Source of the DNA: Lota lota
Taxonomy: Eukaryota; Chordata; Actinopteri; Gadiformes; Lotidae
DNA: 64,000 nucleotides
Direction: 5' to 3'
Assembly: GCA_026745465.1 (NCBI GenBank)
Contig: JACYXH010000314.1
Span: 1,641,501-1,705,500 of the forward strand
Shown here piece by piece: positions 35,471 to 46,454 of this stretch. Position 1 is the first letter of the stretch. Every line of letters starts with the position of its first letter. Under the pieces are notes generated by a model that worked only from the letters and a program-made list of their open reading frames with translations, searched no databases and was not told the DNA's origin. The position numbers and the translations under genes were made by a program.

Positions 35471-36781
35471 TCCCCCTCTCTATCCACCAGATGTGGTGCG
35501 TCACCACCCTGGGTAGGTTGGTTATTCCTTCAGCTGAAAAAGTGTGAGATATTCACTTTTAGCGGAAGTTGGTGCTAAGTCAGCTAATATGCAGCAAGAT
35601 GGAGAGACCAACGATAAAGCAGGAAAATATCCCATAGGGGCGTTTGCAGAAGGGCTCTCTAGCTACGTGACCTAACTGTGGCGGTGTGCATGGAGAAATG
35701 ATTGGGCTTGTAGTTGCTGTGGTTTTAATGATGGTGGACTAGGCCAAATGAAGTAATCTGATGAGCTGAGGGGAGATCCGGGGAGGGTGATGAATGAGGG
35801 CCACACACCAACTGGATGTTTCAAAAATTCACATTGGCCTACTTTTCTGGAAAATAGCTTATCGGGTTGAGAAGATACATACAAATTGTCAAGGGTGCAC
35901 AAACTGTCAATATGCTTGCCATAAAAGGGTCTTTGGTTTGGTCTAGACTGAAGAGATTTCCTGGGAGAAAACATCCTAGGTTGCACATGTTATAGTGGAG
36001 GGGAGAGGGGTCATGTTTATTGGATGTTGACAGCTACTTCCTGTCTGACAAGGGGAGCTGCAGGAGAGCCACTCCCTGAGCTGCTGTTGTCTCGTCCAAG
36101 CAGTCATAACCAAAGAGAGACAGGACCTACGTGGTATCCTTTGCCAGTTAGCTATTTGCTTTGAAACAAAACAACAACAACAACAACAACAACAATAACA
36201 AAGAACAAAATTGCTCAGCACGGCCGTGAGACGGCTCTGCATGAGCTGAGCCCTAAATTGGTGTACTTTCCGTCCAGCATGCAGTCTGAGCGAGGGTGCA
36301 ACGGGAGTGGGAACTGCTCGGCGCTCAGCTGGACAATATGGTAGTTTGTGTTCTCTCTCTCTCTGTTGGTATCCACTCTGCAGCATCTCAAACCCCAAAC
36401 TTCCACAACCACCTCACCCCCACCATCTTCCCCCCTCCTCCCCACCACCACAACTACCATCCACCATCGACCCGCCACCCCGCCCTGAGAAAAGAAGCCG
36501 TAGCCTGCGAGCCTGCTTGGGTGGGACGTCCAGTGGGGGGAGGGGAGGCAGAGCTGGCTGGGAGAGGAGTAAAGAAGGAGGGCTTAGCGGCAGCAGCAGA
36601 AATATCCACAGCACTGGGGGCTGGCTCTGAGTTTTTTTCTTTCTTTCCTTTATTTCCTTTTTTGTAAAGTAGGACAGCATAAACTCCCTCTTCCTGTTGG
36701 CCTTGTCTTGGAGGGGGGAGAGACGATCCTTCTGGGGAAGCAATGGCTGCTTCTCGACAGGGACCCAGCAGCGAATACACA

Positions 36782-36818
<37 letters not shown>

Positions 36819-37500
36819 CAACGTATACTGACACACGCACATACATAGGAACGCTGATACATAAATAGAAATGCAGCTGTAGAGGCAGGCAAAGTGAACG
36901 GCAAAGTGAGAGAGAGGGAGAGAGCAGGAGAGAGGGAGAGAGCGAGGCAAGGAGCACTACACAAACACAGTGGGCTTGAGGAATGTTAAACACATGCTTT
37001 ATGGAATAAATAGCAGGCCCTTTTGGTAAATTACAGTGAGTGTTCTGGCAGTGTTAGCAGAGCAGCAGGAAAGAGCTCTCCAATTTCAGATTCGAACCGA
37101 CCTCCCATCTCCCCGGACCGGAGCGAGCAGAGGAGCCATGATGTATTTTCATTTCTCTATCAAAAGAGAGGGAAAAAAACAGGAAAAACTGTACTTTATG
37201 ATGTAGCAAAGAGTCCCTTACAGTAGAGTGTTACCGAGCATTGTTTTCGCATCGCACAAATCACTGCGTGGGAAAAAAAAGAAAAGAAATGGAAAACGTT
37301 GACTTGGTAAAAGTTTCAAAGTCACCACAAAAACAAAGAGAGAAGGCGAGGGAGATGTGTGTGACGGAGGTTTGTTTGGAGATTTGATGCTGTGTTGCCC
37401 ACGCCTTCACCTAAGGACATGTCACCAACAGATTACATCAACCAGACACATATCTGACAACGCGCGCGCGCACACACACGCAGCGTTTCCAATAAACCAA
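35471..37500. other. Intergenic, nothing recognised
   Basis: Includes an (ACA)n patch at about 36,171-36,196 and (CA)n at 36,781-36,816. No coding or RNA gene was found. Confidence 0.5.
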
Positions 37501-37532
37501 AAACATAAAATAGGCGTACACATATATATATG

Positions 37533-37665
37533 ACATTTTAGTTGTGGCCTCACAAGTCTTACACATAAATATACATATATATATAAATACACCTATATAT
37601 ACCTATATATATTATATACCTATATATATAACTTCTTACCAAAATGAGGCCACAACTAAAACATC
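37533..37665. mobile_element. Small fold-back element with AT-repeat core
   Basis: Arms TTTTAGTTGTGGCCTCA (37,537-37,553) and its exact complement (37,645-37,661) extend imperfectly a few bases outward and enclose about 90 bp of TA-rich repeats. The layout is that of a MITE whose centre has been invaded by, or grown into, a TA microsatellite. Confidence 0.6.
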
Positions 37666-37825
37666 AGATTGGAACAGGTTAACGCCTGCTCACAGATGTG
37701 TGAGCGTAACACAAGTCTCTCCTTCGTGTGACCGGGAAACGCAGTGAATCACTTATTCACGCTACGACCGTCTTCAACGCTGCCTAGAGTCGACCAGCAC
37801 AGATTTCCCTGACTCATTGGGGAAT

Positions 37826-37831
<6 letters not shown>

Positions 37832-37924
<93 letters not shown>

Positions 37925-38052
37925 AAAAGAGACGTTCCTTGGAAGAGCTTACCTCACTCTCTTCTGGCCCCGGTCCTACGCCCCCGCACCGCCCTAACAG
38001 ACAGGCAGACAAACAGATAGACAGATAGACAGACAGACAGACAGACAGACAG
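37832..38052. repeat. (GA)n microsatellite and short (ACAG)n
   Basis: Pure GA at about 37,832-37,922, then ACAG/ATAG units at about 37,995-38,052. Confidence 0.93.
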
Positions 38053-38286
38053 GGACCGGGCTGGTTGACTTAGCTGAGTTCAGCTGCAGTCTAGGCACAG
38101 TGTGGTGACTCACGGTCTAGGCAAAGGGAAATGGGGGAAAGCACTAAGATAAACCAGAGGTTGAGACGTAACACCTTACAACACCAGGATGACTGCACGT
38201 CTTGTTTCATGAGAAACCAGTAAAGAATGTGTTTAAACATTTAGTTTAAACACACAATCCAATCAACATACACACAATTTGCGTGA

Positions 38287-38323
<37 letters not shown>

Positions 38324-38781
38324 TAAAAACACACACACACAGATAGTGCACACACATACACACACACACACACACACCAGAGACAAGCAATTAGGCAATA
38401 AGACATAAAAGGGAACAGCAGAAGCCTAAAGCTGGCTTGCATTACCCTATAGTGTTTGTATAGTGCGTCTGAGAACGTTTGGCAGGTGGACACCAGGAGC
38501 AGGTGCAAATCAGTTGTTCCTGTACATCGTTCGGTTCAACTCCAGTACAATGGTCTATTGACTTATCACACTAGAAATCAAAAGTTGAGCTTAAATAAAC
38601 CAGTTAATGGTTAACAGGATTACCAACTGTACAATAGGACAATTCCATTGGTATGCTGCTTATTTACTGGGGGTTTTTTCATAGTGGTTTTGAATGATTG
38701 AGTTGTTGCTTTTCTTCCATTGGGAATTGTAAATCCGGATCAGAGGATGGGAAATCATGAGTTTTAATAAACATAAATTAC
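38053..38781. other. Intergenic with (CA)n, nothing else recognised
   Basis: CA repeats at about 38,289-38,380. The remainder shows no gene. Confidence 0.5.
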
Positions 38782-39562
38782 TTTATTGAATGAGAATTCA
38801 TCAGTTATGAAATATGACAAAAAAACATAGCACACAAGCATGGTATAAAATTGAAATAAGACATCTTAAAATTGCACACAAAAAAAGCCATAACATTGTA
38901 AGGAAAGTTTAAAATCCGTCTCCATACAGGCCATTGAGCGGTCCTGGTCACATGTTAGGCGTCCACGTCTCCATGGCGTAAACAATAAAAAAAAAAGGCA
39001 CGTTCTTTGGTCCAAACCTACTTTTTTTCCAACTATCTGGTGCTCATTTTTACTAATACTGCAACTGACACTTGTACAAGAACAAAACTTACCAAATGAG
39101 GTAAATAAAAAGGCACGTTTTTGGTTTCAATGGTAACACGATTTCAAGGCAGTGAAACAATATCACTTAAAAAATGAAATGGCTTTAGTAGGCATGGCCA
39201 ACACTGTGGTAACCTGGAGTGCATCGATTGCATTGTCTACCTCATCATTAGGAGGGCAGACAACATGGCTTTGCTATTGCCCAAGTTCATCTGATTAGAC
39301 GCGGATCTGGGTGTCGTCAAAACATGGGCTTACAAGCCATCTACACTGGAGAAAAAAATAAAAACAAAGAATAAAATCACGAAAGGACTAACTGACGCCA
39401 TTCTTCTCTGTGGACACACTTCCTTCTTGTTCATGAGCTCACCCGGCCAGTGGAAGTCACCTGCTGACACCAGCAACGAAGGTCATGGCTGTTGCACCTG
39501 TTGGCACCTCGTCTCTCTGCACTATAGTACCAGCGACAGCTGTGTCACTTATGGGTGAGTGT

Positions 39563-39624
<62 letters not shown>

Positions 39625-40123
39625 ATGTTGGAGAATGTTTTTTTTTTTTGTGTGAATGTGTTGATAGATTTACCCTCTGGGCAGATCGGACTAGATCCTG
39701 GGCCTGAGCTGGCCTGCCCCACCACCTCTAAGCTCTTCTGAGTCTTTAACATATTTGGTCTGTTTTAGAAGTGGCCCATCAACGAGAGCCAGCACCTGAG
39801 CAGAATCTCTCAATTCAGCACTGATCCAGCAGCCCATAAAGTATGAACGACCAGAAAAAAAAAGAAAAGTCCATAAACAAGATATTTTATCTGCTCCTTT
39901 TTTCCGCGATCCAAATCCCGGTTGCAGCCTTGGGTTGTAACAATACGTCGGCCATTCTCTCCAAATTAACCCTGAGCACCGCATGTCATTCTCTTATGGT
40001 CCTGCTGGTGGTCCTACAGGCTGCGTTCAGCCTTCCACTAGGCCTGAAGGCCTTCACACAGGTCCCTCCATTCCCCCTCTCTCCCTCCTGCCCAGGAGGG
40101 AAGAGGGCCTCTCTCCCCTCCCC
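38782..40123 (-). other. snai1: Probable snai1 3' UTR
   Basis: Downstream of the snai1 stop codon (40,124-40,126). The first AATAAA on the minus strand that I find is the complement of 38,782-38,787, which would give a 3' UTR of about 1.3 kb. The stretch is AT-rich in its distal half and contains a GT microsatellite at 39,567-39,622. The end is inferred, not shown. Confidence 0.4.
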
Positions 40124-40841
40124 TCATCCCGTGGTGGAGCTGGAACAGCAGCCGGAGGAGCTGTGTTTCTGCAGCAGGGACATGCGGCTGAAGGTGCGAG
40201 AGCACACGCCACACTGGTACTTCTTCACCTCGGCGTGCGTCTGCAGGTGGGCACGCAGGTTGGAGCGATCGGCGAATGCTCGGTTGCAGTGTGGGCAGGA
40301 GAATGGGCGCTCACCTACAGCACAGGGAATGAGGAGAAGAGGAGGTGGAGGAGGGGGGGAGGAGAAAGGAAAGGAAAACAAAAGGTCAGACACACATCAT
40401 ATGACTTGTTGCCTACGACTCCTTTTGTCCCTTCTGGTGGATGGCCTTTTGGCAGGTGGTGCTAATGATTGCCCCCCCCCCCCCCCCACCACCACCACCA
40501 CCACCACCACCAACACAAAGAGCCAGTCAGGCGTCTCCAGCTTCACAAGAGTGGACCGTTAACACCTCTGAGGACCTGGGCTCGCAACACATTCTGAAGA
40601 TAATAAGCAGGCACATGGTCACAGGGACCAAGAGTCTGAGTGATTTATCATGATTCAATCAAAGGCAAATGAGATTAGCGCAGCGACAAGTATGCAGCAG
40701 TATGAAAGTAAATGCTCAAGGATTGCAGAGGAGGGGGGCATCCTAGATGTGCTTTGTACCCTTTGTCAGAGAAACTCTAACCCCTATCCTGTACTCCCCC
40801 AGAACGTCTATGGTTAGATAACCCCCCCCCCCCCCCCCCCC

Positions 40842-40875
<34 letters not shown>

Positions 40876-42312
40876 ACCCAGTTTGCGGACTATGTTGCAG
40901 GAACGTTAAGGGAAACAAGGGATCAATGAGTAAAAGATCCATACATGGCCGGCCAGTGTGATTATATCAGTCAACTCAACTGAAAAGTCTTTATTTTCTT
41001 TTTCTTTCTTAAAAGGCACAAGCCAACGATTGATCCATCACCAACATCTGTTGGTAAAAGTTCAGTAAAGTTGACCCCATAGTACCAGGCGACCATCATC
41101 TCACCTGTGTGCGTGCGGATGTGGCCACGCAGCAGCCATGGTCGGGAGAAGGCCTTGCCACACGTGGTGCACACGCAGGGCAGGGTGTGCGAGCGTATGT
41201 GCATCTTCAGGGCACCCAGGCTGGTGTACTCTTTGGGGCAATGTTTGCAGAGGAAAGCCGGCCTGGTCACCATGGGTGACGCCACCGCCTCTCTCTCCTC
41301 CTCCACCTCTTCTTCTCGGGGAGATGAGACAGCCAGGCTCTTGACTCCCGTGCACTTCATGCGCTGCCGGGGGCCGTACGTATGTTTGTGCGTGTGCGTG
41401 GGCTCGGGGCTGGGTGGGTCGGAGGTTCGCCCCTCGTCTTCTTCTCCACTGCTACTGGCGCTGCTGCTAAGGCTGGAGGGGGAGCTGAGGTCCAGGGGCC
41501 CCGCGGCGGGAGAGGGCTCTAGGGGGGAGGTGGGCAAGTAGAGGGCTGGCAGCACACTCAGGTCCCACACTAGGCTGGCGGCGAAGCAGGTGGCCGTCGC
41601 CATGTTGTCCCCGGGTGCGAGCTCCGCCAGAGGGTACCGCTCCAAAGAGAGTTCTGAGAGAGGAAGACAGTTGGTTGGAGTAACAGTCACAAGTTTTAAA
41701 TAAAGTAATGATAAGGAGATGAGGGCAATTCATCAACTGCCGTGGTTTAAGTTTGAAAGTTGGTCCAACAGGAGTAACTTTAGTTGTTAACCCATTTCTT
41801 AGATGACGTAGTCTAATTGATTTTGTGTTTGGATTCCATCTTTACACCCTCTGCCTCTGTCATTTAGAGAGTGAAGAAGTTAGAGCCCTGAAGTTTCATG
41901 GGCCGTTTCCTCCCACGTATTCACAAGGGGTTGAAACATGAATGGAGCTCTGTCTGCAGAAAGGGGGAAAAGTGCATCTAACGGGCCCCAACTTGATCGG
42001 GGATTTTCTGGTTTTGTAGGCATGCACAATAACAAAGTTTACTCGATTGGTAGTCACTCTATTGAGTAGGCCTGTATTGCGATTAGAAAAACCCACTTAC
42101 GATCAGACATAGGCTATTTAAGAAAACAGGTGGTTGAATTTTATAGGCTATTATAAGCCATATAATATCCAGTTGTGTACGAAAGCATTAATCATTTTCA
42201 GCATTAAGCATTCACTTGTTTGTTTGTCTTACTCACCATTGTAGCATTCCAATTCACTGTAATTCGGCTTTTGTTTGGCAAAATATTTTTTTACCAAAAA
42301 TGATCGAGGCAT
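40124..42312 (-). CDS. snai1: Snail family zinc-finger transcriptional repressor 1
   Basis: E-box-binding repressor that drives epithelial-mesenchymal transition, gastrulation movements and neural crest formation; nuclear. Coding exons: 42237-42312, 41105-41653 and 40124-40314, 816 nt, 271 residues. The start carries the SNAG corepressor motif [10 protein letters not shown] Ser/Pro-rich centre follows, then four C2H2 fingers at about 159-181, 185-207, 213-235 and 241-264 (the last ends in Cys, as in the family). Linkers LPCVC and TGERPF are typical. Four rather than five fingers, and the [12 protein letters not shown] mid-region, favour SNAI1 over SNAI2/3. I do not see the DSGxxS degron of mammalian SNAI1; an acidic Ser-rich stretch ([16 protein letters not shown]) is in that area. 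Intron 2 carries long G-rich tracts on the gene strand. Confidence 0.95.
40472..40512. repeat. Poly-C run plus (CAC)n in snai1 intron 2
   Basis: Sixteen C then about eight CAC units. On the gene strand this is (GTG)n followed by poly-G, ending about 158 bases upstream of exon 3. Confidence 0.93.
40822..40875. repeat. Poly-C tract of 53 C with one A, in snai1 intron 2
   Basis: Twenty C, one A, thirty-three C. It is the longest homopolymer in the window and reads as poly-G in the snai1 pre-mRNA. Confidence 0.95.
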
Positions 42313-42538
42313 TTTTTATGTTTGGGTGTTAAATTGCTGTGAATGGAAAAGTATCCCGCATCCGCGACGCAGAATTATCCAATTAATATGTCCCTTGGAT
42401 TCTTAAAAAAGTAAGAAGGGAAAAAAAACATCCAAATGTGGTCCTTTCTTCTACTTTTAAAACTACAGACTGTGAGTGCGGCGGTCCCAAGATAACTAAA
42501 ATGTTCGCCTCTGCAGAAACACTCTGACACGAGCAACA

Positions 42539-42567
42539 GGGGTGTGCTCGCCCGGAGGGCACACCCC
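42539..42567. promoter_or_regulatory. CACCC-box palindrome upstream of snai1
   Basis: Perfect 9-bp arms GGGGTGTGC and GCACACCCC flank an 11-bp spacer, about 230 bases upstream of the snai1 start codon. CACACCC is a KLF/Sp-type binding motif. The function is inferred. Confidence 0.35.
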
Positions 42568-43338
42568 TCCTCCAGTCCTCCAGTAGTTAGTAGGCTAAAT
42601 GTGCGCAAGTACTACTGTAACGCACAGACATTCTACAACATAAAGTCGTGTTTCAAAGCGATAATTGTGGACTGGCAAGTGCATCGCCCCCCACATGCCA
42701 GTCATCTATAGAAATAGTGTTTTATTAAAGTTGCCCATCGGAGGAAATGTAGGCTAGTGTGCAGGCTGTTCGCCTCATTCGCGACCATACAATCCACGTG
42801 GGTGCAGTCACTTCACACAGTAGCACACCAAGTTGCCAACGTATACGCTATATGACGTAAACACTCTACATTGGTGACTTTGATAGATGCTTAAATGTTT
42901 GTGATACACTATACATTCACATCTAGACCTACCATATCCTACAAGGATAACCTTCTCTTCTGATGCCATTTCCTAATAGGGCTACGGCGACCTAGATTAA
43001 GAGAAATATAATTATATGTGAAATGGTTATCAAATCCCTATTGTTTGATGTCCGTGTTGACATAACTGTGATTGAAGGGATGCGTGATTATTAAATGTTG
43101 CCGTCTCCTGATAGCTGCAACCTCGCATTGGGTCAGGTGCCTGCGGCATCTTATGATCAAGCATGGGTCTATCAGAGTAGGCCCTACTGCCAAAATAAAA
43201 ATACATTATTTATATTATCATTATAATGATCATATAATTCTCCCTTATTATATAAATCGCAACCTAATGCGTAATAATATATCAATGCTTAATGCATTGA
43301 TAACATATATAGATGCAGTGCGTCAAATATGCATATGC
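42568..43338. other. snai1-tp53inp2 intergenic DNA, nothing recognised
   Basis: Upstream DNA of snai1, AT-rich toward the right. No gene or clear repeat. Confidence 0.5.
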
Positions 43339-43625
43339 CAGACGTTCCCAACCATTGACTTTAGTTCTGCCACTAAATTGTCATCAAGGCCTTTCGTGGA
43401 CCACCTCATATACAAATCATAAAACATTACAATGGAAAACATATAATGGAATGTACAAAGCGACACTATTTTTGAAATTATAAACCATATTCCTATTTCA
43501 TTTATTGAATAATATATACAGTATATTTATTTTTAATTGTCTATTTTTTTCAAGAAATAAAAACACGTACCACCTGCAGTACCCTCGCGTACCTTCAACT
43601 GTACGCGTACCGTTGAAAAACACTG
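43339..43625. mobile_element. Possible non-autonomous hAT-like element
   Basis: Left end CAGACGTTCCCAACC and right end (complement) CAGTGTTTTTCAACG are imperfect inverted termini of the CAGnG form seen in hAT elements. I cannot find a convincing 8-bp target duplication. Confidence 0.35.
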
Positions 43626-43989
43626 AAATAGGCTACATAATAGCTCTGGGCTACATGCATTTATCAGAAGAGTAACTGCTCCATCTTCAGGAAGTATGTG
43701 GTAACATCACGAGTTTGGGCGTGGTTTAGGCTGTTAAAATAAATCACTAGGATATATTTGGGATTTTATCAGATTTGGAAAACATATCTTCATGAGACAG
43801 TTGCATTATTAATTAGTTTGTATTATTTGTCCGTGCAACTTCTTTTTGTCAAACCTGGGAGCAAAAAATGGAAATTGATCCCAGGTTTATATTAAAGGCA
43901 TAGACCTACACGGCTACGGCATCTACAGCCATATAGCAAGGTTCCAAACAGCTCTCATGTTAGCTTTAATGAGTTAATAATATAAAATA

Positions 43990-44275
43990 ATATGTTTTTT
44001 CCGTCAAGTAGAGCAACTCATTTTGAAAGGACAGAGTGGTTGCGTCTGATTGGTCGAATCCATGAAAGGGGCGGTGCTACAGTGGCCCTGTCAGCAGTGG
44101 TAGCGTTTCAAATTCGTTGCAAACAAGAACACAATGAACAATTTTGTAGCATATCATATATCAATTGTTTTTTTTTAATCGAAAACACAAAGATATATGT
44201 TGCTGGTCTGCAATTTGCCTTTCGACAACAACTGCAACACGATTTCCGAGTATATTTGAGGATCATAATTCGCAG
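43990..44275 (+). promoter_or_regulatory. tp53inp2: Probable tp53inp2 promoter and 5' non-coding exon
   Basis: A reversed CCAAT box (GATTGGT, 44,048-44,054) and a GC box (GGGGCGG, 44,068-44,074) lie upstream of a strong donor CAG|GTAAGT with exon end at 44,275. The matching acceptor is probably at 45,269, where TGCACAG precedes CAGCAGCAG and gives tandem NAG acceptors, with 5' UTR to 45,381. The transcription start is not resolved. Confidence 0.45.
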
Positions 44276-44883
44276 GTAAGTACAACACAAATAAATTGGT
44301 TGTTATGATTATCGTCACACTATTTGTAACGTGTTTTTTTTTCTTATGTTACGTTGTTAATGACATTTGTACACTTCAACAAATGCTGGTTAACATTGGA
44401 TTGTTGCCATTTACAAAGCGACTGCGACAAATCACTATAATAACTAAATAGTAATGGGTCTTTCATTAACTAATATTTGTATGCTTTCTTGCTGGTTAAG
44501 GGTTGTCCTGTAACATGCGAACTGTCTTTCTGTGTTGTTATTATTATTACTACAGTGTTGTCATTTATAGCAACACTGTTCTTAGTAAAGCAGCTGTCAA
44601 GTACATCATCTATAAAAACAAAAATCAGCAATCCGTAATGCCTTTACCTTTAGGTTAAAATCATTGGCATATCAACAATCCTCTATAGACTTGTGGATCA
44701 CTGTTGCTATTGCCTATTCACTACCAAATTGTCTGTCCTTTTTCAATGTAAATCCACATCCATGGCAATGAATGCAATGCGTATGCATATGTATGCACCG
44801 TACACTATTCATAGACCCTTAACCTCGACGCCAACTGCTTTATATTTGGTTAAATGAAGCATTCGACCCCGCAAGAGATGCAG

Positions 44884-44917
<34 letters not shown>
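44884..44917. repeat. Poly-C run, 34 bp
   Basis: Uninterrupted C run in the presumed first intron of the tp53inp2-like gene. Confidence 0.95.
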
Positions 44918-45381
44918 TTGTCCTGACAACATATGGCGCATAGAGTCGGATGGATTTTTTTTTAAATTATTACAAGAAACCTTATTGGTCGCTGTAGTCA
45001 GCTGACCAGGTGGCTTGAATTTAATTAGGTCAAAAAAATAACGGGTCTACTCTTTAATAATGACCCACTTCCAAAGACGAGAGGACATTTGTTGTTTGGT
45101 GATATATAAAATATGAGGTGATATGTAAAACATGGTGATTTATAAAATTTTATATACTATATTATACAATTGTATAAACAATAAGTCAGTGTGTGAAGTT
45201 TCTGTTCAAAGGTTGGACCGCTGTATCCAATACCGACTTAACTCAAACTTCTTCTCTCTTTATGCACAGCAGCAGCAGACCATCAAGCTGGGAGAAGCCC
45301 TTCATCGCAACACCTGAGTCTCCTCTAGAAGAACAGCAAGAGACAAAGACCTGGCTGGTGGGAGCCAGCAGAGATACAGAC

Positions 45382-46376
45382 ATGTTCACTGCAATCGCCC
45401 GCCTGCTTTTTGGTGGAGAGGAGAAGACTGCCGATGATGCCCAGCCCAGCGGGGAAGTGGTTGACGATGGCTGGCTTCTGCTGAACCATAGAGGTTATTT
45501 GTTTTTGTATTTATTGTTGTATTATTACGTCGCTTTATAGCCCCCATTCCTGTTGTCAGTTGTACAAACGAAGCGCGTCGCAACAGACCGTTTACCAGAG
45601 TGCCGTTTTTAGTTGTTCAAACATTAATGGCTAATATTAAAATGTTCACCCTGTCATATACGACGTGTTCATCCTATATGAATGCTAGTACCCTAACAGC
45701 GGCGGTGATATTGATCGACCCATGTCTCCACAGACGCAGTCAGTGAGGGGCGTTCAGGAGAGGAGGACCCGGGCTCAGTGCAGATCCATGGTACCGTGTC
45801 GACGCCCGCTCTGAGTGGACACTCTGACCCTAACCTGGGAGATGGCAGCGGGTAAGAGAGGAATGAAAGATTAAAAAAAACACCTCAAAAAGGTTGTTTC
45901 ATATCTTGAAACACCTAGAGTCTAGGTGCCTCTGAGTATTAGACGGTTTAGAATACAGAGGGTTTAGAATACAGTTCCCTGCTCCTAGATACTGTATTCT
46001 AAACCTTCACTTGCTTTGAGTGTGCATACATAGTGATGTTTTTTATTCATTTCTGATCCGATTTAGAGATATGAATTCCCGTCAACCTACCCTGGGTGTG
46101 TTTCTTCCTAGGCCGTCAGAGTCTGAGGTTCTGGTGGACCGCAGCGCTCTTATCGCGGGGGTCCTCCAGAACGTGGCGTCCCAGGCCGCGGCGCTGGCCA
46201 AGGTCACGCACGCCTCTCGTGTCCAGAGGGCTCGGGCCTGGGCAGAGCGCCACCAGCTGGCGCGGAGCAGCCTCCAGCGCCAGAACTGCATCCGCCAGCA
46301 GAGCCAGAGCCACAGGTCCCACACACACAGCAGCTCCTACCTCCAGCAGCCGGGCTGCCGCAACTACACACACTGA
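45382..46376 (+). CDS. tp53inp2: TP53INP2-like autophagy/nuclear protein, short form
   Basis: TP53INP1/2 proteins bind ATG8/LC3 in autophagosome formation and act as nuclear co-activators. Coding exons: 45382-45493, 45734-45851, 46112-46376; 495 nt, 164 residues (human TP53INP2 is about 220). The start MFTAIARLLF resembles the family MFQRL start. Acidic DDGWLLL at 28-34 is the expected LC3-interacting motif (W31 to L34). The C-terminus (residues about 110-164) is basic, RARAWAERHQLARSSLQRQN, and ends with a Pro-Gly-Cys, Arg-Asn-Tyr pattern, as the family does. The central family block (ESWFVTPPPCF-like) is absent from the three exons and was not seen in the introns, so this is a divergent or shortened member. 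An AATAAA lies at 46,449-46,454. Confidence 0.8.
45908..46007. repeat. Direct and inverted short repeats in tp53inp2 intron 2
   Basis: GGTTTAGAATACAG occurs twice in tandem (about 45,945 and 45,961), followed at about 45,991-46,005 by the inverted copy ACTGTATTCTAAACC. Just upstream is a perfect small palindrome around CACCTAGAGTCTAGGTG. Together they can form a hairpin. Confidence 0.75.
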
Positions 46377-46448
46377 GCATGTGAATACGAGGACGAAGCT
46401 TCGGATCAGCGTTTGACCAACACACGAGTAGCTAGTCTTGTTGGTGAT

Positions 46449-46454
46449 AATAAA
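46449..46454 (+). terminator. Polyadenylation signal of the tp53inp2-like gene
   Basis: AATAAA 73 bases after the stop codon, the first downstream of the gene. Confidence 0.6.
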
